From CAIKMD01 sp963803265 (GTDB lineage Bacteria; Pseudomonadota; Alphaproteobacteria; ATCC43930; CGMCC-115725), in NCBI GenBank assembly GCA_963803265.1, contig CAWDLZ010000015.1, forward strand, positions 186,001-250,000: a stretch of DNA of 64,000 nucleotides, in the 5' to 3' direction. Below are positions 45,633 through 54,757 of this stretch, piece by piece. Both the position numbers and the translations under genes were made by a program. The notes under the pieces were generated by a model, which saw nothing but the letters and a program-made list of their open reading frames with translations, did no database searches and was not told where the DNA came from. How positions within the stretch are numbered: position 1 is the first letter of the stretch; the number at the start of each line of letters is the position of its first letter.

Positions 45633-46610
45633 ATGATCCGTCTATTGGTCACACTCGTCCTTGCCGTCGCCGCCGCGCCCGCCTTGGCCGCCGACAAGAT
45701 CAAGATTTCCTATGTCGTGCCGGCGATCAATTATGGCGCTCTTTTCGTCGCCATGGACGAGGGCTATTTCGCCGAGGAAGGGATCGAAGTCGAGCCGGTC
45801 CAGGCCGGGGGCGGCGTGGCGACGCCCGCGCTCATTTCCGGAGATCTGCAATTCTCGGGTTCGCCCTCTGTGGCGATTAGCGCCGATTTGAAAGGGGCGC
45901 ACCTAAAGGCCATTTTTGTCGGCTCCGATCAGTCCGGGTTCCAGCTCTGGGTTCAGCCCGATATCAAGACGCTCGAGGATTTGAAGGACAAGCAGGTCGC
46001 CATCATCAGCCGGGGCGACACCACCGAGATCGGGATGCGCTACATCCTCGCCAAGCGCAACTTGCCCGGCGACTTCATCGCCTATACTCCCATGGGGCCC
46101 GGCACCGCGCGGGTGGCAGCGCTCGTCTCCGGCGATTTCCCGGGCGCGCTCATAGACGCCGGACAGGTCAAGGACATGCAGAAAGCAGATCAGCTCGGCA
46201 AGCTGCATCTTCTCATCGACCTGAACAAGGAAGTGCACATGGCCTTCGGCGGCTACGCGACGTCGGACGCCTTGATCAAGTCGAATCCGGAGCTGGTGCA
46301 GCGCACGGTGCGCGCGCTCATGAAAGGCCTGGCGGTCAACCGCGCGTCGCGCGCCGTGACGATTGCCGCGCTCGTCAACCACGGATCGAGCGAGGACGCC
46401 GCCGCCGAAAGTTACGACCTCTTCGCGGACACCTTGTCGCCGACCTCGGTCGTATCGGACGAGGACCAGGCCTTCGAATTGAAGCTCAGGGCCCAGATGC
46501 TCGATGTCGATCCGGCCAAGGTCCCGCCGCCCTCCTATTTCTTCGATTTCAGCTTCGTGAAGAAGGCCGCGGCGGAATTGAAGGCCGAGGGCTGGAAGCC
46601 GAAGCTCTGA
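45633..46610 (+). CDS. NitT/TauT-type ABC solute-binding protein, paralogue 1
   Basis: 325 residues with a signal peptide (MIRLLVTLVLAVAAAPALA). Mature start KIKISYVVPAINYGALFVAM, then DEGYFAEEGIEVEPVQAGGG, LISGDLQFSGSPSVAISADL, AIISRGDTTEIGMRYILAK, and a C-terminal FFDFSFVKKAAAELKAEGW. This is the SsuA/TauA/ThiY fold. Shine-Dalgarno GGGAGG. The first of three close paralogues here; the stop overlaps the next ATG (TGATG). No permease or ATPase is present. Confidence 0.88.
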   Translation: MIRLLVTLVLAVAAAPALAADKIKISYVVPAINYGALFVAMDEGYFAEEGIEVEPVQAGGGVATPALISGDLQFSGSPSVAISADLKGAHLKAIFVGSDQSGFQLWVQPDIKTLEDLKDKQVAIISRGDTTEIGMRYILAKRNLPGDFIAYTPMGPGTARVAALVSGDFPGALIDAGQVKDMQKADQLGKLHLLIDLNKEVHMAFGGYATSDALIKSNPELVQRTVRALMKGLAVNRASRAVTIAALVNHGSSEDAAAESYDLFADTLSPTSVVSDEDQAFELKLRAQMLDVDPAKVPPPSYFFDFSFVKKAAAELKAEGWKPKL

Positions 46611-47611
46611 TGACGCGGCAGGAGCGAGGTCTCGCCGGCGCGGCGCTTGCCGCCTTCCTCGCTCTGACGGCTACCGCCTCCGCTGCCGCCCAAAAGGTCA
46701 AGCTCAGCTACGTGCTGAGCTCGGTCGAATACGCCGATCTCTTTCTCGCCCTCGACCGCGGCTATTTCGCCGAGGAAGGGATCGACCCCGAGCTGCAGCA
46801 GGCGGGCGGCGGTGTCGCCGTGCCGGCGCTCATCGCCGGCGATCTCGATTTCACCACCTCGGGGTCGGTGGCGATCAGCGCGATATTGAAGGGCGCGAAG
46901 CTCAAGGTATTGTTCGTGGTGGACGCGCATCCGGCGATGCAGATTTGGGCGCTGCCCGCGATCCAGAGCTTCGCCGATTTGAAGGGCAAGCAGATCGGCA
47001 TCATCAGCCGCGGCGACACGACCGAGATCGCCATCCGCTATTACCTCGCCAAGCACGGCTTGCCCGCCGATTACGTCGCCTTCACGTCACTCGGCACCGG
47101 TCTCGCGCGGTTCGCCGCTATCGCCTCGGGCTCCTACCCGGCCTCGCTCATCAACGCGAGCGAGATCGAGGACATGCGCGCGGCGGGGAAGCTCGGCGAG
47201 CTGCACGAGCTCGTCGATCTCCGTCACGAGATCACGATGGTCTATAACGCGCTTGCGACCTCGGACGCGCTCATCGCGTCGAATCCCGATCTCGTGCGCC
47301 GCATGGTCCGCGCGATATTGAAAGGCGTGCGCCACGTCCGCGCCTCGCGCGCCGACACGATCGCGACCTTGTTGAAGCACGGCCAATCGAGCGCCCGATC
47401 GATCGGGATCGAATACGACGCGATCGTCGATTCCATCACCGCGACGGGCATCGTCGCGCCGGAAGATCAAGCCTTCGACGACGGGCTTCGCGCCGACATG
47501 CTCGATGTCCCGAAGGACAAGGTGCCGCCCATTTCGGCCGTGTTCGATTTTCATTTCGCCGAGGAAGCCGCGGCCGAGTTGCAGGCCGAGCATTGGCAGC
47601 CTAGACAGTGA
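46610..47611 (+). CDS. NitT/TauT-type ABC solute-binding protein, paralogue 2
   Basis: 333 residues with signal peptide (AGAALAAFLALTATASAAAQ). It shares with the flanking paralogues the segments LDRGYFAEEGIDPELQQAGGG, PALIAGDLDFTTSGSVAISA, IGIISRGDTTEIAIRYYLAK, and the end VFDFHFAEEAAAELQAEHW. The identical IISRGDTTEI motif in all three suggests recent tandem duplication with divergence of the binding pocket. Followed 16 bp later by a flavin reductase gene. Confidence 0.88.
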   Translation: MTRQERGLAGAALAAFLALTATASAAAQKVKLSYVLSSVEYADLFLALDRGYFAEEGIDPELQQAGGGVAVPALIAGDLDFTTSGSVAISAILKGAKLKVLFVVDAHPAMQIWALPAIQSFADLKGKQIGIISRGDTTEIAIRYYLAKHGLPADYVAFTSLGTGLARFAAIASGSYPASLINASEIEDMRAAGKLGELHELVDLRHEITMVYNALATSDALIASNPDLVRRMVRAILKGVRHVRASRADTIATLLKHGQSSARSIGIEYDAIVDSITATGIVAPEDQAFDDGLRADMLDVPKDKVPPISAVFDFHFAEEAAAELQAEHWQPRQ

Positions 47612-47627
47612 CGATGAAAGCACTCGC

Positions 47628-48209
47628 ATGAGCCGCAACGACGCGACGGCGCCGGTCCTCATTCTGGGCGGCAGCCTCGGCCGCCGATCCGCCACCGCGG
47701 TGCTGATGAAGCATACCGAGGCGCTCTTGAGGGAGCGCGGCTTCGTCTGCGAGCTGCTCGGCGCCGAAGCCTTCGCCCAACTCCCCTTCTACAACCCGGA
47801 CACCCATGCCAAGAGCGCGCCTGCGGCCGACCATCTCATCGCCGCCTATCGGCGCGCCCGCGCCTTCGTGTGGTGCACGCCGGCCTATCACTACAGCATC
47901 AGCGGCAGCTTCAAGAACGCGCTCGATTATTTCGAGTTGCTGGAGGACGACGACCCGCCCTATCTCGGCGGCAGGCTGGTCGGGCTGATCGCGGCCTCGT
48001 CGGGGCCGATCGCGGCCGTGCAGGCGATCAACGCCATGGAGCAGATCGTTTATGCCTTGCGCGGCTATGTCGTGCCTGCGACGGCGCCGATCGGTCCCAT
48101 TCGCGGCGCCGTCGATGTCGAGCACGGCCGCATCATCGACGAGCGCACGAAGCTGAAACTGGCGCAGCTCGCCGACGAGATGCGCGACGCCCTGGCGGTA
48201 TCGCGTTGA
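47628..48209 (+). CDS. NAD(P)H-dependent FMN reductase family protein
   Basis: 193 residues, flavodoxin-like fold: the phosphate-binding GGSLGRRSATAVLMKHTEAL, central CTPAYHYSISGSFKNALDYFEL and GRLVGLIAASSGPIAAVQAI. Such enzymes supply reduced flavin to two-component monooxygenases or reduce quinones and azo compounds. Its position between paralogous solute-binding genes of the TauT/SsuA type recalls sulfonate-use operons (ssuE with ssuA), though no monooxygenase is adjacent. Confidence 0.9.
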   Translation: MSRNDATAPVLILGGSLGRRSATAVLMKHTEALLRERGFVCELLGAEAFAQLPFYNPDTHAKSAPAADHLIAAYRRARAFVWCTPAYHYSISGSFKNALDYFELLEDDDPPYLGGRLVGLIAASSGPIAAVQAINAMEQIVYALRGYVVPATAPIGPIRGAVDVEHGRIIDERTKLKLAQLADEMRDALAVSR

Positions 48210-48220
48210 GGGAGGGATCG

Positions 48221-49207
48221 ATGCGGCGGATCGCCTGCCTGTTGGCCGTCGCCATCGCCGCCCTGGGATCGGCCGCGCCCGCCCTCGCGCTCGATGCGAT
48301 CCGGTTCAGCTATGTCGTGCCCACCATCGATTACACGCCGCTTCTCGTCGCCATCGACCGCGGCTATTTCGCCGAGGAAGGCATCGAAGTCGAGCTCGTG
48401 CAAGCGGCTGGCGGCATCGCAACTCCCGCCCTCATCTCGGGCGATCTCGATTTCAGCGGCTCGTCTTCGGCCGCCATCAGCGCGATCCTCAAAGGCGCGC
48501 ATCTGAAGGTTCTGTTCGTCGGCGAGGATCGCTCCGCCTACCAGCTCTGGGTCCGGCCTGACATCACCTCGCTCGAAGCGCTCAAGGGCCAACAGGTCGG
48601 AATCATCAGCCGCGGCGACACCACCGAGATCAGCCTTCGCTACGTGCTGGCGCAACGCCACCTGCCCGCCGACTTCATCTCTTTCACCCCGTTGGGCGCG
48701 ACGGCGGCGCGCATCGCCGCGCTGACCTCAGGCACCTTTCCCGCCGCGGTCATCGACGGCGGCGAGAGCACCGACATCGACGCGCTGCAAAAATCCGGCA
48801 AGCTGCGCCTCCTCATCGACATGCATGACGAGGTCCGCATGGTGCTGAGCGGCTTTGCCACCTCCGACGCGCTGATCGCGAAAAATCCCGATCTCGTCCG
48901 CCGCACCATGCGCGCCATATTCAAGGGCCTCTCGCAGGTCAAGGCGACGCCCGAGGCCGCCGCCGACAGCATGGCGAAGCACGGGTTGGAGAAGGGCGCG
49001 GCGGAATTTTCGGCGCGATCCTTCGTGCCGCGCATGTTGCCCGCCGGCACGGTTCCGCGCGATGTGCAGGACAACGAATTGCATCTGCGCGCCGACATGC
49101 TGGGCGTGCCCAAGGACCAGATCCCGCCCGCCGCGGCCGTGTTCGATTTTCATTTCATCGAGCAGGCCGCCGCCGAGCTCAAGCAAGCGGGCTGGAAGCC
49201 GGAATAA
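48221..49207 (+). CDS. NitT/TauT-type ABC solute-binding protein, paralogue 3
   Basis: 328 residues, signal peptide (RRIACLLAVAIAALGSAAPA). Same fold and shared motifs as the two upstream paralogues: IDRGYFAEEGIEVELVQAAG, LISGDLDFSGSSSAAISAIL, VGIISRGDTTEISLRYVLAQ, ending VFDFHFIEQAAAELKQAGW. Shine-Dalgarno GGGAGGG. The gene follows the flavin reductase by 11 bp, so the four genes 45633-49207 are one transcription unit. There is no transporter gene before or after. Confidence 0.88.
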   Translation: MRRIACLLAVAIAALGSAAPALALDAIRFSYVVPTIDYTPLLVAIDRGYFAEEGIEVELVQAAGGIATPALISGDLDFSGSSSAAISAILKGAHLKVLFVGEDRSAYQLWVRPDITSLEALKGQQVGIISRGDTTEISLRYVLAQRHLPADFISFTPLGATAARIAALTSGTFPAAVIDGGESTDIDALQKSGKLRLLIDMHDEVRMVLSGFATSDALIAKNPDLVRRTMRAIFKGLSQVKATPEAAADSMAKHGLEKGAAEFSARSFVPRMLPAGTVPRDVQDNELHLRADMLGVPKDQIPPAAAVFDFHFIEQAAAELKQAGWKPE

Positions 49208-49272
49208 TACTGGTTTGCTTCGCACGACGGTTCGGCGCCGAAAATTCACGCCTCGCCCGTGCTACGCGGTTC

Positions 49273-50361
49273 CTAATTCATCTCGGCTCTGATCTGCTGA
49301 CGCAGGAGATCGATCGGCACCGGCAGCCCCTTGCGCTCGACAAACCAAAAATCCCAGCCATTGCAGGCGGCTGCGCCCTGCACCTCGGCCGCGACCTTGT
49401 GGATGGAGCCGCGCGTATCGGCCGAGATCACGGTGCCGTCGGCGCGCACTTTCGCGGACCAGCGACGGCGGGCATCGAACAGCACCTCGCCGGGCCTGAC
49501 AAGGCCGCGCTCGACCAGCGCGCCGAAGGGAATGCGCGGCAACTCGCTCTTCTCTTGCGTGGTCGCGAGGTCGGCGGGCGCGGTCGGCTCGGTCGCAGCG
49601 ATGCGCTCTTGCGCCAGTTTCGCATACTCGGCCTCGCGCTCGATGCCGATCCAGCGCCGGCCAAGACGGCGCGCCACCGCGCCCGTCGTGCCGGTGCCGA
49701 AAAACGGATCGAGCACCAGATCGCCAGGCTTCGAGGACGCGAGCAGAACGCGGTGCAGCAGCCCCTCGGGCTTTTGCGTCGGGTGCGCCTTCCTGCCGTC
49801 GCGCTTCAGGCGCTCGGGGCCGCCGCACAAGGGCAGCAGCCAATCGCTGCGCATCTGCACGTCGTCATTCAGCGACTTCATCGTCTGATAGTTGAAGGTG
49901 TAGCGCGCCTCGCGCGAGCGCGCGCACCACAGCAGCGTCTCATGCGCGTTGGTGAAGCGCCGGCCGCGGAAATTCGGCATCGGATTGGTCTTGCGCCAGA
50001 CGATGTCGTTCAGGATCCAGAAGCCGAGATCCTGCAGGATCGCGCCGACACGATAGATGTTGTGATAGGAGCCGATCACCCACAGCGTGCCATCGGGCTT
50101 GAGAACGCGCCGCGCCGCGGCCAGCCAGTCGCGCGTGAAACGATCATAGGCGGCGAAATCGGCGAATTTGTCCCAGGCCTCTTCGACGCCCTCGACGCGG
50201 CTATTGTCGGGACGGTGAAGCTCGCCGGCAAGCTGCAGGTTGTAGGGCGGATCGGCGAAGACGAGATCGACCGATGCCTCGGGCAGGTGCGCCATCATCT
50301 CGACGCAATCGCCGCGCAGCACCGAGCCGTCGAGCTCGATGGTTTCCCCCATAATGTCCAC
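49273..50361 (-). CDS. ccrM: CcrM-type DNA adenine methyltransferase (GANTC)
   Basis: Cell-cycle-regulated N6-adenine methylase, about 362 residues. SAM and catalytic motifs: SVDLVFADPPYNLQLAGELH (DPPY), DPFFGTGTTGAVARRLGRRW (FGTG), with the C-terminal CcrM region (GSIHKVAAEVQGAAACNGWD) unique to CcrM homologues. It marks GANTC after replication and thereby times transcription in alphaproteobacteria. Starts GTG 50361 or ATG 50352 are both possible. Three GANTC sites lie within about 80 bp upstream (50401-50438). Confidence 0.95.
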   Translation of the reverse strand: MDIMGETIELDGSVLRGDCVEMMAHLPEASVDLVFADPPYNLQLAGELHRPDNSRVEGVEEAWDKFADFAAYDRFTRDWLAAARRVLKPDGTLWVIGSYHNIYRVGAILQDLGFWILNDIVWRKTNPMPNFRGRRFTNAHETLLWCARSREARYTFNYQTMKSLNDDVQMRSDWLLPLCGGPERLKRDGRKAHPTQKPEGLLHRVLLASSKPGDLVLDPFFGTGTTGAVARRLGRRWIGIEREAEYAKLAQERIAATEPTAPADLATTQEKSELPRIPFGALVERGLVRPGEVLFDARRRWSAKVRADGTVISADTRGSIHKVAAEVQGAAACNGWDFWFVERKGLPVPIDLLRQQIRAEMN

Positions 50362-50400
50362 AGGATGCGCGCGCCGAGTCGCGGCGTCAATAAGATTGCA

Positions 50401-50438
50401 GAGTCAGTTATTTAGAGAAATATTTTTGGAGTCGAATC
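50401..50438. promoter_or_regulatory. Cluster of three CcrM target sites upstream of ccrM
   Basis: GAGTC 50401-50405, GAGTC 50429-50433 and GAATC 50434-50438, the latter two directly adjacent. The chance of three GANTC in 38 bases is low in GC-rich DNA. In Caulobacter, methylation of GANTC in the ccrM promoter represses it; the same may hold here. The sites overlap the end of rnhB. Confidence 0.55.
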
Positions 50439-51036
50439 CGAGGCTTAGCCGAACCGGCTCGAAGGTGCGGCGATGATGGCGGGTCGGCGCCAGCGTCTCG
50501 AGCGCCCGGCGGTGCGCCTCGGTCGGATAGCCGAAATTGGTTTCCCAGCCGAAGCCCGGATAGCGCGGGGCGAGGGCGGACATGATACGGTCGCGCGTCA
50601 CCTTCGCCATGACCGATGCCGCCGCGATCGACAGCGACAGGCCGTCGCCGCCCACGACGAGGCGTATCGGGCAAGGCAAGCTCGGCGCGCGGTCGCCATC
50701 AACGAGGGCGAGGTCGGGGAGGACGCCGAGCCGCGCCACCGCGCGGCGCATCGCGAGGAGCGTCGCTTGCAGGATGTTGTAGCGGTCGATCTCGGCGGCG
50801 CTGGCCGCGCCGATGCCGATCCGTGCCGAGGCCCTAAGCAGCGCGGCAAATTCCGCGCGCTGGCCGGCCGAGAGCTTCTTCGAATCGTCGAGCTCGCGGC
50901 GCAGCCGCCGGGGCAGCGTCCGCCGATCGAGAACAACCGCGGCGGCGAGCACCGGCCCGGCCAGCGGTCCGCGCCCCGCCTCGTCCACCCCGCAGACGAT
51001 CCCGTCGCTTTCCCGCTCGAGCGCGAAATCCGGCAT
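50404..51036 (-). CDS. rnhB: Ribonuclease HII
   Basis: Removes ribonucleotides from DNA. About 210 residues from the start at PDFALERES; an earlier ATG at 51072 is possible. Catalytic residues: DEAGRGPLAGP (Asp-Glu), LDDSKKLSAGQRAEF, LVDGDRAP (Asp), and VTRDRIMSALAPRYPGFGWE with the C-terminal HRRTFEPVRLSL. Co-directional with ccrM, which lies 43 bp downstream; the neighbours rnhB and ccrM are commonly linked in alphaproteobacteria. Confidence 0.94.
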   Translation of the reverse strand: MPDFALERESDGIVCGVDEAGRGPLAGPVLAAAVVLDRRTLPRRLRRELDDSKKLSAGQRAEFAALLRASARIGIGAASAAEIDRYNILQATLLAMRRAVARLGVLPDLALVDGDRAPSLPCPIRLVVGGDGLSLSIAAASVMAKVTRDRIMSALAPRYPGFGWETNFGYPTEAHRRALETLAPTRHHRRTFEPVRLSLGFDSKNISLNN

Positions 51037-51081
51037 CGACGAAGTATGCGCCGCTTGTCCCGCCGCCGACAAGCGCTGGGC

Positions 51082-52167
51082 TCAGAACAGCGAGAGCTGC
51101 GCCTCGCGCTTGCCCGGCGCGCGGAAGGACGAGACATCGAGACGCCAGGCCTCGCGCTTGCGGTCCAGCCCCAAGCGGTGGCACGCGGCCTCGTAGCGGA
51201 TGCGCAGCATCTCGGCATAGGGGCCGGTGCCGCGCATGCGCGTGCCCCATTCCGAGCGGTAGGCCTTGCCGCCCCGGGCCTGGCGAATAAGCGACATCAC
51301 GTGCTTGGCCTTGCCCGGCACATGGGCCTGCAGCCATTCCTCGAACAGCGGCGCCAATTCCAGCGGCAGGCGCAAAAGGATATAGCCCGCGGCGCCCGCG
51401 CCGCGCGCGGCGGCGGCCTCGAGAATGCGCTCCAATTCCATATCGTTCAGCGCCGGGATCATCGGCGAGGCGAGGACCGCGACCGGAATGCCAGCCTTGG
51501 CCAGCGCCGCGATGGTATCGAGCCGGCGCTCCGGCGTCGCCGCGCGCGGCTCGAGCGCCCGCGCGAGGGCGCCGTCGAGCGTCGTCACCGAGACCGCAAC
51601 GCTGGCGAGCCGGTCTCGGGCCATCGCCGCCAAGAGCTCGATGTCGCGTCGCACCAGCGCCGATTTGGTGACGATGCACAGCGGATGCCGGAACTCCTTC
51701 AGCACCTCGATGATGCGGCGGGTGAGCTGGGTCTTGCGCTCGATCGGCTGATAGGGATCGGTGTTGGCGCCAAGCGTCATTGGCGCGCAGCGGTAAGACG
51801 GCTTGCCGAGCTCGGCGCGCAACAACTCGGGCGCGTCGTGTTTCACGAAAATCCGGGTCTCGAAATCGAGCCCCGGCGACAGCCCGAGATAGGCATGGCT
51901 CGGCCGCGCGAAGCAATAGATGCAGCCATGCTCGCAGCCGCGATAAGGATTGATCGAGCGGTCGAACGGTATGTCGGGCGAGTCGTTGCGGGCGATGATC
52001 GTCTTGGCGCTGTCGCGCAGATAGACGGTGTCGAGGCGCGGCGCGTCTTCGGCGCCGGCGTCCCAGCCATCGTCGATCATGACGCGTACCGCCTTCTCGT
52101 AGCGGCCGGAAGCGTTGCTGACCGCGCCCCTGCCCTTGCGGGGCTGTGACGGGATCGGCTCGTCCAT
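51082..52167 (-). CDS. PA0069-family radical SAM protein (SplB-like)
   Basis: 361 residues from the ATG at 52167. The cluster motif CX3CX2C is GCEHGCIYCFARP. Other features: NPYRGCEHG, LGANTDPYQPIE, IVTKSALVRRDIELLAAM, SVTTLDGALARALEPRAA and PMIPALNDMELERILEAAA. The family resembles spore photoproduct lyase in its core but acts on an unknown substrate. It reads away from the MoaB-like gene, same strand as rnhB. An upstream in-frame extension to 52302 lacks a ribosome binding site. Confidence 0.9.
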   Translation of the reverse strand: MDEPIPSQPRKGRGAVSNASGRYEKAVRVMIDDGWDAGAEDAPRLDTVYLRDSAKTIIARNDSPDIPFDRSINPYRGCEHGCIYCFARPSHAYLGLSPGLDFETRIFVKHDAPELLRAELGKPSYRCAPMTLGANTDPYQPIERKTQLTRRIIEVLKEFRHPLCIVTKSALVRRDIELLAAMARDRLASVAVSVTTLDGALARALEPRAATPERRLDTIAALAKAGIPVAVLASPMIPALNDMELERILEAAAARGAGAAGYILLRLPLELAPLFEEWLQAHVPGKAKHVMSLIRQARGGKAYRSEWGTRMRGTGPYAEMLRIRYEAACHRLGLDRKREAWRLDVSSFRAPGKREAQLSLF

Positions 52168-52250
52168 AAGAAAACTATGCGCGCAACGAACGAACAAAGC
52201 AAGAACGAGATTCCGGCGCGCATCGCGGCGGCGAGGCTGCTGCGCCTGTG

Positions 52251-52791
52251 CTAGGCCTTCAGATGTTCTTGCAGGCGCGGCATCAGCTCGACGAGGTTGC
52301 ACGGGCGATAGCGGTTGTCGAGCTGGTGGCGGATAATGTCGTCCCAGCCGTCGCGGCAGGCGCTGGGCGAGCCTGGCAGCGCGAAGAGGTAAGTGCCTCC
52401 GGCGACGCCCGCAGTGGCGCGGCTCTGAATCGTCGAGGTTCCGACTTTCTGATACGACAGGGCGCGGAACAGCTCGCCGAAGCCCGCGATCTCTTTCTCG
52501 TAGACCGAATGAAACGCCTCGGGCGTCACGTCGCGGCCAGTGACGCCGGTGCCCCCGGTCGAGATCACGACGTCAACGGCAGGGTCGGCGATCCAAGCCC
52601 TGAGCTGGGCCGCGATCGAAATCCTTGTCGTCGCGCACGATCTTGCGCGCGATCACGTGATGGCCGGCTTGGGCGACGAGCTCGGCGAGGGTGTGGCCGG
52701 ATTTGTCGTCGGCCTCGGTCCTGGTGTCGGAGACGGTCAGCACGGCGATGTTGACGGCTAGGAAGGGGCGCGTCTCGTCAATTTTGGGCAT
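52251..52791 (-). CDS. moaB: Molybdenum cofactor biosynthesis protein MoaB-like, one-base frameshift
   Basis: Binds molybdopterin (MoaB/MogA fold). First frame from ATG 52791: PKIDETRPFLAVNIAVLTVS, DTRTEADDKSGHTLAELVAQ, ARKIVRDDKDF. One extra base at about 52617; the next frame continues IAAQLRAWIADPAVDVVIST, GGTGVTGRDVTPEAF, ALPGSPSACRDGWDDIIRHQ. Corrected length 179 residues, normal for the family. The start overlaps the end of the transglycosylase gene by 14 bp, so the two are in one operon. Confidence 0.9.
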
Positions 52792-54640
52792 GGCGACGGT
52801 CCGTCGCGGGGGCAGGGGTGTCGAACGCGGTGTAGATCGGCCAATGGCCGGCGGCAAGAGCGTCGAGATCCGGGCTCGGCTGGTTGAGGCGTAGCCGGTA
52901 GATCCAATAATTCGTCAGCACGCGCAAGGTGAAGACTCGCGATTCCTCCGACGGGATGCTCTCGAGGAAGAGCAGCGGATCGTCGCTGTATTCCGGCCGC
53001 GCGCCAAGCCAGCGATCGGCCGCGCCGGGCCCATGATTATAGGCGGCTGCAAACAGGATCAGGTTGCCCTTGATGCGGTCGTCCCTGAGCAGCAGCTGAA
53101 CATATTCCTGCGCCAGCATCAGGTTGTATTCGGGATCGCTGAGCTGTTTGCGCTCCGTGCTGCTTTCGGCGGCCGCCAGCGGCGTGCCGGTCCGCCGGGC
53201 CATCGAGCGCGCCGTCGCCGGCATCAGCTGCATCAATCCGGTCGCGCCCGATTGATTGCGCGCCTGCGGCACGAATTGCAATTCCTGGCGCATCAGCGCG
53301 AAAATCAGCGCCCGGTCCACGGTGAAGCCGCCCAGCGGCTCCCAGCGCGGCACCGGGTAAAGCGCCGGATCGTGCGCGCGCCCGTCGCCGTTGCCGAGGA
53401 TCGCCGCGAGCTGAAAACTCGCCGCCGGTAGATTGGCGCGGTTGGCGAGGGCCACGAGCGAATGCAATAGGGTAGTCGATCCATGGGTCGCGAGCTGACG
53501 CAGCTCGGCGGCGGCCGCCTCGCGCTCGTCAACCTCGATCAGGGCGAGGATCCGTTGGCCGGCGGCGACACCGCTCAAGGTCTCGAGATCGGAATCGGTG
53601 AATGGATCGGCGTCGAAGCTCAGCGGCTGCTCGACGCCCAGGAGGCTGCGCGCCAAGAGGCCGTAAAAAGTGCGCGGATTCTCGGCCGCCATCCGCAGCC
53701 AATAGGAATAATTCTCGGGCCGGCCCGCCTTCAACTCGACTCGCGCCGCCCAGAACGCCGCCGCCGATTTGACCCAGGGCGACTGGCCGGGGCTACGCGC
53801 CAGCGCGTCGAAATGACCGCGCGCCTCGTCGAGCCGCCCGAGCCGCCAAGCGGCAAGCCCGGCATTCCAATTCGCGATTGGGGCATAGGCGGCGCTTTCC
53901 GTGGCGGCGCTCAGCGACAGCGCTTCCTGCGCTTCGCCCTGGGCGAGGTAACCCTCGGCGATGGCCGAGCGCAGCTCGTCGCGCGTCCCGGTGTCGATCA
54001 ACTGCTTGGCTTCGCGGCCAGCCAGCAACAATTCGGCGCTGCGCGGCTGCTTTGAGGCGAGGTCGCTGATTTGCTGCCGCAGCGCGTCGGCACGGCGTTC
54101 AACGCCGGGGGCGACAACCTTGAATTCGTGCCCGCTCGTATTGTCGGCCGGGCTTGGCTCCAGCTCGGAAGCGTCGCCCGCTTGGGTCGGCGCGGTCGGC
54201 GCGATCGGCTTGGGCGGCAGCGGCGTACCGGCAGGATGGCGCTTCACCGCCAGGGCGTAGATCGCCTTGGCGTCCGGCTCGTCAGCATAGTTTCGCAGCC
54301 ACTGCGCCAGCTCGGCGTAGCTCGCGCGGTAGGATTCGCTGCGATAGCGCTGGGCGAGCACCACGCCCAGGAGCAGCCTGTCGTCGAGTTCCGCGATCTC
54401 GCGGTCGGCATCGGAAAACTTGCCGGATTGTTGCAATGCGAAGATACGGCGATACCGCGCGATATCGGCTGACGACAAGGACGGCGGCAGGTCGGTCTGG
54501 TGCAGCGTCTCCGTTCCGGGTGTCAGCGCCGCGGTTCGCTCATCCTGAGCAGTCGCGCGCGTTGCGATGGAAAAAAACGCGGCAAACCCGGCAATAATGC
54601 ACAGCCCTGTTAAAGTGCTGCGCGATCTCGGGAGCGTCAT
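52778..54640 (-). CDS. slt: Soluble lytic murein transglycosylase (Slt70-like)
   Basis: Cleaves peptidoglycan glycan strands in the periplasm. About 620 residues from ATG 54640, which gives a good signal peptide (TLPRSRSTLTGLCIIAGFAA); an upstream start at 54688 is possible. A long helical superhelix region of tetratricopeptide-like repeats precedes the C-terminal SLT domain: MRQELQFVPQARNQSGATGL with the catalytic Glu, MQLMPATARSMARRTG, AAAYNHGPGAADRWL. Standard Slt70 architecture. Confidence 0.92.
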   Translation of the reverse strand: MTLPRSRSTLTGLCIIAGFAAFFSIATRATAQDERTAALTPGTETLHQTDLPPSLSSADIARYRRIFALQQSGKFSDADREIAELDDRLLLGVVLAQRYRSESYRASYAELAQWLRNYADEPDAKAIYALAVKRHPAGTPLPPKPIAPTAPTQAGDASELEPSPADNTSGHEFKVVAPGVERRADALRQQISDLASKQPRSAELLLAGREAKQLIDTGTRDELRSAIAEGYLAQGEAQEALSLSAATESAAYAPIANWNAGLAAWRLGRLDEARGHFDALARSPGQSPWVKSAAAFWAARVELKAGRPENYSYWLRMAAENPRTFYGLLARSLLGVEQPLSFDADPFTDSDLETLSGVAAGQRILALIEVDEREAAAAELRQLATHGSTTLLHSLVALANRANLPAASFQLAAILGNGDGRAHDPALYPVPRWEPLGGFTVDRALIFALMRQELQFVPQARNQSGATGLMQLMPATARSMARRTGTPLAAAESSTERKQLSDPEYNLMLAQEYVQLLLRDDRIKGNLILFAAAYNHGPGAADRWLGARPEYSDDPLLFLESIPSEESRVFTLRVLTNYWIYRLRLNQPSPDLDALAAGHWPIYTAFDTPAPATDRRHAQN

Positions 54641-54757
54641 GGCACCGATCATGCCGATCCCAATAACTATCTCCCACCGGTTTGGCAAGAAAGAATTGCA
54701 CCCGGACCAATCATTTTTTGGCGACTAACCAGGTCTTGTATTAAATACTTGCCAGTC

